NCBI RefSeq assembly: GCF_041914405.1
Contig: NZ_JAYSDK010000003.1
Span: forward strand, 62,001-126,000
DNA: 64,000 bases
Reading direction: 5' to 3'
DNA from: Zoogloea sp041914405
GTDB taxonomy: Bacteria > Pseudomonadota > Gammaproteobacteria > Burkholderiales > Rhodocyclaceae
A program made the position numbers and the translations under genes. Shown here in pieces: positions 24,445 through 31,892 of this stretch (its first letter is position 1; each line of letters begins with the position of its first letter). The notes below the pieces were generated by a model. That model saw nothing but the letters and a program-made list of their open reading frames with translations. It searched no databases and had not been told where the DNA came from.

Positions 24445-24828
24445 TCAATGCCGGGAGAATAGGTCGCGGAGTTTGCAGAGGGTGGTGGTGATGTCGAAGC
24501 GCGGATCGGGCAGCGCCTCGCCGGCCAGGATGCGCGCCAGCGCCGCGTCGGGCTGCTGTTCGCCGGTCAGCAGCACCTCGGCACCGCGCTTCGCCATGTG
24601 GCGCACTAAGCCGTCGCCGGCGCTGGCGGCGATGACCACCTCGACACCGTCCAGCGGGTGCGGGCCGTCGTCCTCGAAGTGGTGCAGGACCTGCTCGCGG
24701 GCCAGCATGATGGCATTCGGGGCGGGCAGTGGCGAGCCGGGGATGCAGTCGTAAACCAGCCAGTTGCGGGCCTGGCCGGCATGGCCGGCGACGAGCTGCT
24801 CGCCGGTGACGGGAATGGCAATCTTCAT
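24445..24828 (-). CDS. NifX/NafY-like iron-molybdenum cofactor domain protein
   Basis: This is a 127-residue single-domain protein of the dinitrogenase FeMo-cofactor biosynthesis family (NifX, NafY, C-terminal NifB). It opens MKIAIPVTGEQLVAGHAGQA with the family His, and later has GVEVVIAASAGDGLVRHMAKRGAEVLL. Such proteins bind FeMo-co or its precursor NifB-co and pass it along. It follows NifZ by 15 bases and shares its sigma-54 promoter. Structural nif genes are not in the window. Whether it is NifX itself or a paralogue cannot be decided. Confidence 0.8.
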   Translation of the reverse strand: MKIAIPVTGEQLVAGHAGQARNWLVYDCIPGSPLPAPNAIMLAREQVLHHFEDDGPHPLDGVEVVIAASAGDGLVRHMAKRGAEVLLTGEQQPDAALARILAGEALPDPRFDITTTLCKLRDLFSRH

Positions 24829-24843
24829 CGGCGGCGGCTCCGC

Positions 24844-25128
24844 TCAGTGGGCGGCGCGCAGGCTGGCCGCCTCGGCCTCGTCCTGGGTCAGTTCCTCGGG
24901 CAGACAGCCGATCGGCAGGCCGAGGTCCTGGCCCTCACCCTCGAAGCGCACCAGGTAGATCTCCTCGCTGGGCATGGCTTCCACGTGGCCGAACTGGACC
25001 ACCACGCCGCGGGTGCCGGCTGCAGCGATCAGGGCGCCTTCTTCGTAACCGGGCAGGCCGCCGTCGTTGAACAGGTCTTCGCGGCAGAACACCACGTCTC
25101 CGAGCTGGTATTGGACGATGTCTTCCAT
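24844..25128 (-). CDS. nifZ: NifZ-family nitrogenase accessory protein
   Basis: This is a 94-residue NifZ-domain protein. NifZ helps the second P-cluster of the MoFe protein to mature. The family core is visible as QYQLGDVVFCREDLFNDGG (residues 6-24), then GTRGVVVQFGHVE and EIYLVRFEGEG. It is short, as single-domain NifZ proteins often are. It leads a two-gene unit with the NifX-like gene and has a near-perfect sigma-54 promoter 36 bases upstream, as expected for a NifA-controlled gene. Confidence 0.85.
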   Translation of the reverse strand: MEDIVQYQLGDVVFCREDLFNDGGLPGYEEGALIAAAGTRGVVVQFGHVEAMPSEEIYLVRFEGEGQDLGLPIGCLPEELTQDEAEAASLRAAH

Positions 25129-25166
25129 GGATCTTCTCCGGTTTCAGGTGGTGATGCGGTAGCTCA

Positions 25167-25181
25167 GCAAGTTCGGTGCCA
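25167..25181 (-). promoter_or_regulatory. Sigma-54 promoter of nifZ
   Basis: On the minus strand this reads TGGCAC-CGAAC-TTGC, an exact match to both the -24 and -12 elements with GG-N10-GC spacing. Transcription should start near 25155, about 27 bases before the nifZ ATG. No TGT-N10-ACA NifA site was found in the 150 bases upstream, which run into the hemerythrin gene. Confidence 0.85.
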
Positions 25182-25249
25182 CGCCCGGCATGCTTTTCGC
25201 TGATCCATGGGAGAGCGCCGACTGGCGGCGCATCTGCGTGGAGAATGCG

Positions 25250-25636
25250 ATGGAATGGTCCGACGAGCGCTACCTGCTTGGCCTGGCGGAAATGGATGAG
25301 ACCCACCGTGAGTTTGTGGCGTTGGTGAATGCGGCTGGGGCGGCTACCGGCGCGGCCTTCGTGGCGGCTTTTGCGGCCCTGTGCGCCCACACCGAGACGC
25401 ATTTCGCCAACGAGGAGGCTTGGATGCGCGACAGCGCCTTTCCTGCTGAGGGCGAGCATGCCGGCGAGCACCGCCGCGTGCTTGGCGACCTGCGGCGTTT
25501 CCGCGAGCGAGTCGAGAAGGGCTCGACGATGATGGCCAAAGCCTATATCCGCGAGCAGGTGCCGGGCTGGTTCGACCTGCATGCGGCAACGATGGTTGCG
25601 GCGCTGGCTGCGCACCTCAAGGCTCGTGCCGCTTGA
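25250..25636 (+). CDS. Bacteriohemerythrin-like oxygen-binding protein
   Basis: This is a 128-residue hemerythrin-fold protein. I start at the ATG at 25250, which has GGAGA six bases upstream and gives the usual opening MEWSDERYLLGLAEMDETH; an ATG at 25190 would add 20 residues. Iron ligands visible are His19, His47, His51 and Glu55 (HTETHFANEE), His70 and His74, and the His of WFDLHAATMV. The bridging Asp expected five residues after that last His is Val, so the di-iron site may be atypical. It is divergent from nifZ, which suggests oxygen handling near nitrogen fixation. Confidence 0.82.
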   Translation: MEWSDERYLLGLAEMDETHREFVALVNAAGAATGAAFVAAFAALCAHTETHFANEEAWMRDSAFPAEGEHAGEHRRVLGDLRRFRERVEKGSTMMAKAYIREQVPGWFDLHAATMVAALAAHLKARAA

Positions 25637-25674
25637 TGGGGCCGGCTCGCGGCGTGCGGGCCGGCGGGCAGGAC

Positions 25675-26118
25675 TCAGCCGCCGAGGACGGCCTCGTAGG
25701 CCTTGCGCAGCAGTTCCAGTTCGATCTGCGCGCAGCCGCGGGCTTCGGTGATCGCCACGAAGCGGCCGCCGGCGCCGGCAATCGCTTCGAAGGGCGGGTC
25801 CATGGCGGTGAACAGGGCCAGGTGGACCTCGACGCAGGCATCGCCGATATCCACGCAATGGCGGAATTCCGGTTCGATCTTGAGCCCGCCGGAGGGCAGG
25901 CCGAGGCGCCGTTCGGCTTCCGCCAGATGGACCGAGGGCAGCGTGACGACCGCTGTTTCGGGGGCCTCCTCGTCCGGGCACAGGCTGGCTGCGGCCGGGA
26001 ATGGGGTGAAGCCGCACATGCCGTGCTCGAAGCGCACGAAGCGCAGCCGCGCGCTGGTGGGATGCTTGTGGGCGAAGATCAGGCGGGCGCCGCCAAAGGT
26101 ATCGGGGGCGTCACTCAT
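25675..26118 (-). CDS. Conserved-looking hypothetical protein in the nif-accessory cluster
   Basis: This is a 147-residue soluble protein that I do not recognise. It has strong coding bias, four Cys and a compact alpha/beta pattern (ARLRFVRFEHGMCGFTPF and FRHCVDIGDACVEVHLALF). There is no signal peptide or membrane segment. It begins 76 bases after the flavodoxin stop, on the same strand, with a hairpin between them, and converges with the hemerythrin gene. Co-transcription with the flavodoxin from its sigma-54 promoter is possible if the hairpin is leaky. A nitrogenase-related role is only guilt by association. Confidence 0.65.
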   Translation of the reverse strand: MSDAPDTFGGARLIFAHKHPTSARLRFVRFEHGMCGFTPFPAAASLCPDEEAPETAVVTLPSVHLAEAERRLGLPSGGLKIEPEFRHCVDIGDACVEVHLALFTAMDPPFEAIAGAGGRFVAITEARGCAQIELELLRKAYEAVLGG

Positions 26119-26151
26119 GGGACGCCCCCGGCCTGTGACATGCCTGACACC

Positions 26152-26188
26152 CGCCCGCTGTTTGTCGTGTTTACGACAGAGGCGGGCG
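26152..26188 (-). terminator. Hairpin after the flavodoxin gene (attenuator-like)
   Basis: Outer arms CGCCCGC (26152-26158) and GCGGGCG (26182-26188) enclose inner arms TGTCGT (26163-26168) and ACGACA (26173-26178) with a four-base loop. It starts seven bases beyond the flavodoxin stop. No T-run follows, so it may act as a partial terminator or an mRNA stabiliser. Confidence 0.5.
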
Positions 26189-26194
26189 TGGTCA

Positions 26195-26704
26195 TCAGGC
26201 GAGCAGTTCCGACTTGATCTGATCCAGCCAGGTGTCGACGCGCTCTTCGGTCTGTTCCTTCTGGTTGTCGTTGTCGAGGGCCAGACCGACGAATTCGCCG
26301 TCCACCACGGACTTGGACTTGGAGAACTCGTAGTCGTCGGTCGGCCAACTGCCGATGATCGTGGCGCCCTGGGCCTTGGCGGCGTCGTACAGGAGGATCA
26401 TCGCGTCGCAGAACTCGTGGCCGTAGGCGTCCTGGTCGCCGAAGCCGAAAATGGCGACGGTTTTCCCAGACAGATCAACGCCCTTGAAGGTCGGGAAGAA
26501 CTCTTTCCAGGAGTCCACCAGCTCGCCGTCGCCGAGGGTCGGGGTTGCCAGGATGAGGGAGCTGAACTTGGCAACGTCGTCGGCGGTGGCCTTGGACACG
26601 TTGAACAGCTCGACCACATCTTCGCCGAGCTTTTTCACGATGGACTTGGCCACCTTGCGGGTGTTGCCCGTCTCGCTACCGTAAAAAAGACCGATCTTGC
26701 TCAT
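26195..26704 (-). CDS. Flavodoxin (NifF-like)
   Basis: This is a 169-residue long-chain flavodoxin with the FMN phosphate loop GLFYGSETGNTRK at the N-terminus and the isoalloxazine loops ATPTLGDGELVDSW and GFGDQDAYGHEFCDA. Such flavodoxins carry low-potential electrons; NifF delivers them to nitrogenase reductase. A sigma-54 promoter lies about 50 bases upstream of the ATG, which favours the NifF role over a housekeeping FldA. The ATG at 26704 has AGGAG-like bases before it. Confidence 0.9.
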   Translation of the reverse strand: MSKIGLFYGSETGNTRKVAKSIVKKLGEDVVELFNVSKATADDVAKFSSLILATPTLGDGELVDSWKEFFPTFKGVDLSGKTVAIFGFGDQDAYGHEFCDAMILLYDAAKAQGATIIGSWPTDDYEFSKSKSVVDGEFVGLALDNDNQKEQTEERVDTWLDQIKSELLA

Positions 26705-26755
26705 GAGGGATTCTCCTAGGACAGTTTGGGTTTGGTTGGTGCTGACTCGTCCTTT

Positions 26756-26770
26756 GCAAGAGACGGGCCA
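26756..26770 (-). promoter_or_regulatory. Sigma-54 promoter of the flavodoxin gene
   Basis: On the minus strand this reads TGGCCC-GTCTC-TTGC with GG-N10-GC spacing and a following A. The predicted start near 26745 leaves a leader of about 40 bases. No clear NifA or NtrC site was seen in the short space up to the acyltransferase gene. Confidence 0.75.
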
Positions 26771-26817
26771 GCGCCGGAGCCCGGTGCCGCTGGAGAATCC
26801 CCGGAGCGGGGGAGGGG

Positions 26818-27585
26818 TCAGGTCGGCCGGAAGGACGGATGGCCGGTGGCGTAGCCGGCCTCGATTTCCTCGGCGACGACGCGCCAGATGGGCTTCACGA
26901 AGAAACGCAGACCCTTGATGATGCTGTCCACGTTCATCATCGACGGCACGCGGATGCCCCGGTGCTCGACCGGGCCGCCGATCTGGGTGATCTTGACGCC
27001 CAGCTTGGCGAAGTGCTCCGCCAGCCGCGGCTCGGTGAGGACGAACAGGGTCTCGATGCCTTCGTGCTTGGCGAGGGCGATCACGCCGAGGTAGAGGCCA
27101 ATGGGGATGTACGGGAAACGCGGCTGTTCCTTGGTGCCGAAATCCTCGTCGCTGATCGCTACCGCGGCCTTGGTTTCGCCCTTGCGTCGGCGGTAGTAGG
27201 CGCGCACGGCGAGGCGCGAGACTTCGGCGATGGCGCCGCGGGGCTCCTTGGCCGGATCGATGATGGAGCGGTTCAGCGTGGCGGCGCAGGTGCGCTCGAA
27301 GGGCAGCGGGTAGTCCGGATCTTCGGGGCGGGCCATCACCAGACGGTTGCAGCCCACCAGTGTGTGCGGCTCGGTGGACGTGCGCAGCAGGCAGTGCAGG
27401 CTGTGCCGGTCGTATTCGTCCGTCTCTCGACGGTCCGGGCGAACCGGCTCGAAGCCGAGTTCCTCGCAATACACTTCGTGCCGGATGCCGAACACGTTGT
27501 TACGGGCGGCGTCGTCGAAGGCGGTGGCGATCTCGAAGTACTTCCTGAATCCTTCACCGAGGCTGAAGCGATCGAGTAGCGACAT
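26818..27585 (-). CDS. PEP-CTERM/exosortase-associated acyltransferase (FeeM-like GNAT)
   Basis: This is a 255-residue protein of the exosortase-associated acyltransferase group, related to N-acyl amino acid synthases and autoinducer synthases. I start at the ATG at 27585. Typical segments are FGIRHEVYCEELGFEP (about residues 31-46), the charged DEYDRHSLHCLL, and AEVSRLAVRAYYRRRKGE, which includes the catalytic-type Glu and Arg of LuxI-like folds. It likely links a fatty acyl group from ACP to an amine or amino acid. It is divergent from the ThiF/nitroreductase operon. A PEP-CTERM protein is encoded 25 kb away and no exosortase is in the window. Confidence 0.82.
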   Translation of the reverse strand: MSLLDRFSLGEGFRKYFEIATAFDDAARNNVFGIRHEVYCEELGFEPVRPDRRETDEYDRHSLHCLLRTSTEPHTLVGCNRLVMARPEDPDYPLPFERTCAATLNRSIIDPAKEPRGAIAEVSRLAVRAYYRRRKGETKAAVAISDEDFGTKEQPRFPYIPIGLYLGVIALAKHEGIETLFVLTEPRLAEHFAKLGVKITQIGGPVEHRGIRVPSMMNVDSIIKGLRFFVKPIWRVVAEEIEAGYATGHPSFRPT

Positions 27586-27711
27586 GGCGTTGGCCCTTGA
27601 GGTCTGAAGATTACTGGCGATACCCATTTACGGCCGGAAGTGCCGATTCCTTGAAGGGAATGGGCATCTGTTTTGATTGTAGTACGTAGGCATGCGCTTG
27701 GCGTATCGTGG

Positions 27712-27726
27712 CACCCAGCCTGGGTG
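27712..27726. promoter_or_regulatory. Palindrome in the acyltransferase-thiF divergent region
   Basis: CACCCAG-C-CTGGGTG is a perfect seven-base inverted repeat around one base, 71 bases before the thiF-like start and 127 bases before the acyltransferase start. It could be an operator serving both directions. The regulator is unknown. Confidence 0.4.
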
Positions 27727-27796
27727 TGGATGTGGGGGATTGGGTGCATCGAACTGTCGTATCATAGGATTTCACTCCCCGAGGGATACAGACAGC

Positions 27797-28696
27797 ATGG
27801 CAAGCCGTGCCTTTGACTACGACGAAGCCTTCTCCCGCAACATCGGCTGGGTGACCCAGGCCGAGCAAGCCGCGCTGCGCGGCAAGCGGATTGCCATCGC
27901 TGGTGTCGGCGGGGTGGGCGGCGTGCATCTGCTGACCTTGGCCCGCCTGGGCGTGGGGGCCTTCCATGTGGCTGACATGGATACCTTCGACCTGGTGAAT
28001 TTCAACCGCCAGGCCGGCGCCATGATGTCCACGCTGGACCGGCCGAAGGCCGAGGTGATGGCCGAGATGGCCCGCGACATCAACCCGGAGGTGGATATCC
28101 GGGTGTTCGGCGAAGGCGTCAATGCCGGCAACCTGGATGAATTCCTGGCTGGCGTCGATCTCTACGTGGACGGCCTCGACTTCTTCGCATTCACGGCCCG
28201 GCGCGACACCTTCAATGCCTGCCATCGGCTCGGCGTGCCGGCGGTGACGGCGGCGCCGCTGGGCATGGGTACCGCGGTGCTGAGCTTCCTGCCCGGGCGG
28301 ATGAGCTTCGAGGAGTATTTCCGCCTCGCCGGCTGCGACGAGGACGAGATGGCGGTGCGTTTCCTGCTCGGCCTGTCGCCGGCCATGTTGCAGCGGGCCT
28401 ACCTGGCCGATCCGTCGCGGGTCGACTTCGTTGCCCGCCGCGGCCCCAGCACCATCGCCGCCTGCCAGTTGTGTGCCGGTGTGACCGCTACCGAATCCCT
28501 GAAGATCCTGTTGCGCCGCGGCGAGGTGCTGTGCGCGCCTTGGGGCTTCCAGTTCGATGCCTACCGCAACCGCTACGTGAAGACCTGGCGGCCCGGGGGC
28601 AACAATAACCCGATCCAGCGTATCGGCCTCGCCATCGCCCGCCGCCAGCTGCGGGCGATGCGCGAGGCGGCACGTGCCCGAGGAGGGCAGCCATGA
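27797..28696 (+). CDS. E1-like ThiF/MoeB-fold adenylyltransferase
   Basis: This is a 299-residue E1-like enzyme, started at the ATG at 27797 with GAGGGA upstream. The ATP-binding GVGGVGGVHLLTLARLGVG (about 36-54) and the DMDTFDLVNFNRQ segment (Asp and Arg for adenylylation) are intact. A Cys occurs in ACQLCAGVTATESLKILL, but the CxxC zinc pairs of MoeB are not evident. It probably activates a carboxyl group by adenylation. Its stop overlaps the start of a nitroreductase-like gene (ATGAG). The pair looks like a split form of the fused ThiF-nitroreductase protein annotated MoeY in mycobacteria. The substrate is unknown. Confidence 0.82.
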   Translation: MASRAFDYDEAFSRNIGWVTQAEQAALRGKRIAIAGVGGVGGVHLLTLARLGVGAFHVADMDTFDLVNFNRQAGAMMSTLDRPKAEVMAEMARDINPEVDIRVFGEGVNAGNLDEFLAGVDLYVDGLDFFAFTARRDTFNACHRLGVPAVTAAPLGMGTAVLSFLPGRMSFEEYFRLAGCDEDEMAVRFLLGLSPAMLQRAYLADPSRVDFVARRGPSTIAACQLCAGVTATESLKILLRRGEVLCAPWGFQFDAYRNRYVKTWRPGGNNNPIQRIGLAIARRQLRAMREAARARGGQP

Positions 28697-29769
28697 GCCG
28701 CCGCGACATACTGTTGAAGATCCTCGACCTGGCCCGCTGGGCGCCCAGCGGCGACAACACCCAGCCGTGGCGCTTCGAGATCCTGGCGGATGACCACATC
28801 GCCGTGCACGGCAACGACACCCGTGACTGGTGCCTCTACGACTTTGACGGCCACGCCAGCCACATGGCCCATGGGGCGCTGCTGGAGACGCTGCGCATCG
28901 CCGCCAGTGGTGAAGGGCTGGCGGCGAGTTGGAGCCGGCGTCCCGGTTCCGACGACAGCGCGCCGGTATTCGACGTACGCCTGGTGGAGCAGCCCGTGCC
29001 GGCCGCGGATGCCTTGCTGCCTTTCATCGAGGCGCGCGTGGTGCAGCGCCGCCCGATGCGAACAACGCCGCTGAGCGATGCCCAGCGCCAGGCCCTGGCC
29101 GCCGCACCGGGAGCCGGCTATGCCGTGCAGTTCTTCGAGTCATTCGCCGAGCGTCGCCGGGTGGCCGGCCTGCTGTGGCGCAACGCCTACTTGCGCCTGA
29201 CCTGCCCGGAAGCCTTTCCGGTGCACAAGGAAATCATCGAGTGGCGCAGCCGCTACAGCAAGGACCGCATCCCTGAGCAGGCGGTTGGCGTGGACAGCCT
29301 CACCGCGCGCCTGATGGAGTGGGTGATGAGCAGTTGGGGGCGGGTCCAGTTCTTCAACAAGTACCTGGGCGGTACGATCGCGCCGCGGGTCCAGTTGGAC
29401 TTCATCCCGGCGCTGGCCTGCGCGTCCCACGTGCTGATCCGCCCCACGCGGCCGCCAACGAGCGTCGAGGACTATGTGCGCGGTGGCATCGCGATGCAGC
29501 GCCTGTGGTTGACCGCCACCTCCGTCGGCCTGCACTTGCAGCCCGAGATGACGCCGCTCATCTTCCGTTGGTATGCCCGCGCCGGCCGCAGCTTTTCGGC
29601 GCTGCCGGAGATCAGCCGCGGCGCCGCGGCGCTGGCGGAGGAGTTCGAGCGTATCGGCGGTTTTGGCCGGGAAGAAGCGCTGACCTTCTTCTGCCGGGTC
29701 GGTGTATCCCCCGTCCCCTGGTCCCGCTCGGTGCGCAAGAGCGTGGATGAATTGATGCTGCAAGCCTGA
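28693..29769 (+). CDS. MoeY-like nitroreductase-family protein
   Basis: This is a 358-residue protein with the nitroreductase fold in two halves. The N-terminus LARWAPSGDNTQPWRFEI (about 13-30) is a good FMN-site motif, and DYVRGGIAMQRLWLTATSVGLHLQP (about 258-282) matches the second half of the site. A central insertion (about 125-245) with several aromatic residues is unusual for simple nitroreductases. Start overlaps the E1-like stop by four bases and its own stop overlaps the CDF start by one base, so all three are coupled. With the E1 partner it may oxidise or reduce an adenylated or conjugated intermediate; this is inference. Confidence 0.78.
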   Translation: MSRRDILLKILDLARWAPSGDNTQPWRFEILADDHIAVHGNDTRDWCLYDFDGHASHMAHGALLETLRIAASGEGLAASWSRRPGSDDSAPVFDVRLVEQPVPAADALLPFIEARVVQRRPMRTTPLSDAQRQALAAAPGAGYAVQFFESFAERRRVAGLLWRNAYLRLTCPEAFPVHKEIIEWRSRYSKDRIPEQAVGVDSLTARLMEWVMSSWGRVQFFNKYLGGTIAPRVQLDFIPALACASHVLIRPTRPPTSVEDYVRGGIAMQRLWLTATSVGLHLQPEMTPLIFRWYARAGRSFSALPEISRGAAALAEEFERIGGFGREEALTFFCRVGVSPVPWSRSVRKSVDELMLQA

Positions 29770-30785
29770 TGAGCAACGAGCACCCATCTCACGATCACGA
29801 TCACGCGCACCACGACGACCACGCCTGCGGCCACGATCACCACCATCACGAGCACGCGGCGCATCACGGCCATGCCCATGGACACGGGCATGGTCACCAT
29901 CATCACGGCCCGGTTTCCTATGATCGGGCCTTCGCGATCGGCATCTGCCTGAATGTCGGTTTTGTCCTCGTCGAGGCCTTCTACGGCTGGAGCGCGGACT
30001 CCCTGGCGCTGCTCGCCGATGCCGGCCACAACCTGTCCGACGTCGCCGGCCTGATCCTCGCATGGGGCGCCGCGCTGGCCGGCCGCCTGCGTCCGACCCA
30101 CCAGCGCACCTACGGCTGGCAGCGCGCGTCCATCCTGGCTGCGCTGGCCAATGCAATGCTGCTGCTGTTCGCGATGGGAGCGCTGGCCCTGGAGGCCGCC
30201 CAACGCCTGCAGGCGCCGGAGCCGGTGGGCGGGTGGACGATCATCGTGGTGGCGGCCATCGGCGTGGTGGTCAATGGCATCACCGCGGCGCTGTTCATGT
30301 CCGGCAGCAAGGACGACCTCAACATCCGCGGCGCCTTCCTGCACATGGCGGCCGACGCGCTGGTGTCCCTGGGCGTGGTCGCGGCCGGCGCGTTGTACCT
30401 GCATTTCGGCTGGCAATGGCTCGATCCGCTGGTCAGCCTGGCCATCGCGGTGGTCATCGTGCTCGGTACCTGGGGCCTGTTCCGTCAGTCCCTGCACCTG
30501 GTCTTCGACGGCGTGCCGGACAGCATCGATCTGCTCGAGGTGCATGCCTGGCTGCGCGGCCTGCCCGGCGTGAGTGGCGTCCATGACCTGCACGTGTGGG
30601 CGCTAGGCACCTCGGACGTGGCGCTCACCGCGCACCTGGTGATGCCCGGCGGCCATCCCGGTGATGCGTTCTTTACGAAGCTCGCCCACGAACTGGATGA
30701 GCGCTTCCACATCCAGCATCCGACCATTCAGATCGAGATCGAAGGCATCGACGACGGTTGTGCGGCCCCGCTGAAGCTGGGTTGA
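29769..30785 (+). CDS. CDF-family metal exporter with His-rich N-terminus
   Basis: This is a 338-residue cation diffusion facilitator of the ZitB/CzcD type. The first 48 residues contain about 22 His mixed with Asp, a metal-buffering tail. Six membrane segments follow, with metal-site motifs DAGHNLSD in TM2 and HMAADALVS in TM5. The C-terminal cytoplasmic ferredoxin-like domain holds VHDLHVWALG. It exports zinc, cobalt or similar ions in exchange for protons. Its ATG overlaps the upstream stop (TGATG), so it is translated with the ThiF/nitroreductase pair. A metal role for that pair is therefore possible. Confidence 0.92.
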   Translation: MSNEHPSHDHDHAHHDDHACGHDHHHHEHAAHHGHAHGHGHGHHHHGPVSYDRAFAIGICLNVGFVLVEAFYGWSADSLALLADAGHNLSDVAGLILAWGAALAGRLRPTHQRTYGWQRASILAALANAMLLLFAMGALALEAAQRLQAPEPVGGWTIIVVAAIGVVVNGITAALFMSGSKDDLNIRGAFLHMAADALVSLGVVAAGALYLHFGWQWLDPLVSLAIAVVIVLGTWGLFRQSLHLVFDGVPDSIDLLEVHAWLRGLPGVSGVHDLHVWALGTSDVALTAHLVMPGGHPGDAFFTKLAHELDERFHIQHPTIQIEIEGIDDGCAAPLKLG

Positions 30786-30829
30786 GCGGGAGAGGACCGA
30801 GCGAGCTTGCGCCAGGCTGGGCCGGAGCC

Positions 30830-30899
30830 TGTAGGGGCGAATTCATTCGCCCGCGGAGCTTGATCAATGGATGAAGGGCGCATGAATTCGCCCCCACAG
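30830..30899. repeat. REP/BIME-like inverted pair, copy 6
   Basis: The left unit is TGTAGGGGCGAATTC-type and the right unit is the variant GGGCGCATGAATTCGCCCCCACA, with one extra base in its left arm. It lies between the CDF gene and the convergent YaiI-family gene. The rest of 30786-31021 holds nothing I recognise. Confidence 0.88.
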
Positions 30900-31021
30900 G
30901 TGTTCTCTTCCGCAGTGGGTCAGCCCCACAGTTCGGCCCCTCGTCCTTCCTGTAGCCTTAGCGCTTGCCCCGTTCCGCGGGGCGCCTTTCCTGAGCTGGC
31001 TGGGAGAGTCCGGACCGTTGT

Positions 31022-31474
31022 TCAGTTGCGCGCTGCGCGGGCCAGGAAGCGGTCCAGCGCGGCGCCGAAGGCCTGCCGGTCAGCCTGGCTGAAGGCGGGC
31101 GGGCCCCCAGTTTGCACGCCAGCGCCGCGCAGTTCCTCGAGGAAGTTGCGCATCGACAGGCGTTCGGCGATGTTGGCGGCGGTGTACATCTCACCGCGTG
31201 GATTCAGCGCGTGGGCCTGGCGTTCGAGCACCGCCGAGGCCAGCGGAATGTCGGCGGTGATGACCAGATCACCTGTCTCGACCTGGCTGACGATGTGGGC
31301 ATCCGCCACGTCGAAGCCGGAGGGCACTTGGACGGCCCGGATGAAGCGCGACGGAGGCGTGCGCAACATCCGGTTGGCGACCAGGATGGTGGGTATTTCC
31401 AGGCGTTCGGCGGCGCGGAAGACGATGTCCTTGACGACCGCCGGACAGGCGTCGGCGTCGATCCAGATCTGCAT
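31022..31474 (-). CDS. YaiI/YqxD (DUF188) family protein
   Basis: This is a 150-residue protein of the UPF0178/YaiI family, a PIN-like nuclease fold. It shows MQIWIDADACPAVVKDI with acidic residues at 5 and 7, VETGDLVITADIPLAS with the third acidic site, and the C-terminal TGGPPAFSQADRQAF signature. The length matches the family. The role is not established; a metal-dependent RNase activity has been suggested from the fold. It is transcribed alone. Confidence 0.9.
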   Translation of the reverse strand: MQIWIDADACPAVVKDIVFRAAERLEIPTILVANRMLRTPPSRFIRAVQVPSGFDVADAHIVSQVETGDLVITADIPLASAVLERQAHALNPRGEMYTAANIAERLSMRNFLEELRGAGVQTGGPPAFSQADRQAFGAALDRFLARAARN

Positions 31475-31536
31475 GGCGTGAGGCCCGGTGTGCTGAGGCC
31501 CGCCAGTTTACCCCGCGCCGCGCCCGGCGGCAGGAA

Positions 31537-31860
31537 TCACCAGATCCCCTCGGGGGCCTTCAGGCGTTCCACCGGCTGGTCGAGCAGGATGTGTTCCTCG
31601 ACGATGGTGGTCACGTCGGCAGTCGTCACGCCGCTGTACATCACGTTGTCCGGATAGACCAGCACGCTGGGGCCGGCCTGGCAGGGGCCGAGACAACCGG
31701 TGTTGGTCAGCAGGAATTCGTTCCACAGGTTGCGTTGCTGGAATTCCTGCTGGAAGGCCTGCCACACGGTGTTGCAGCCCTTTTCCTGGCAGGAGCCGCG
31801 CGGGTGGCCGGGCGGGCGGCCCTGGACGCAGACGAGGATGTGCTTCTTCGGTTTCGGCAT
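31537..31860 (-). CDS. Thioredoxin-like 2Fe-2S ferredoxin (Shethna type)
   Basis: This is a 107-residue ferredoxin of the thioredoxin-fold 2Fe-2S group found near nif genes (Azotobacter FeS protein I, Aquifex Fd1). Cluster cysteines are visible as C11, C24, C29 and the pair C56 and C60 (GCLGPC); one of them is extra. The ATG at 31860 gives MPKPKKHILVCVQGRPPG. A sigma-54 promoter with perfect spacing lies 34 bases upstream. It may carry electrons or protect nitrogenase. It is not coupled to the DUF188 gene 63 bases downstream. Confidence 0.85.
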   Translation of the reverse strand: MPKPKKHILVCVQGRPPGHPRGSCQEKGCNTVWQAFQQEFQQRNLWNEFLLTNTGCLGPCQAGPSVLVYPDNVMYSGVTTADVTTIVEEHILLDQPVERLKAPEGIW

Positions 31861-31892
31861 GATGCGCTCCGCAAATAGGGTGTGCCCCTTCA

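Noticed and set aside
26163..26178. TGT-N10-ACA, the NifA enhancer pattern
   Set aside because: It is the inner part of a nested hairpin right after the flavodoxin stop, and no -24/-12 promoter lies between it and the next gene; the symmetry is better explained by RNA folding.
27699..27715. TGGCGT...GGC as a sigma-54 promoter for the ThiF operon
   Set aside because: GG to GC spacing is nine, one short of the strict ten, and the -12 element is poor.
29769..29912. His-rich stretch as a low-complexity artefact
   Set aside because: It is a clean in-frame N-terminal tail typical of CDF exporters, with a proper start overlapping the upstream stop.
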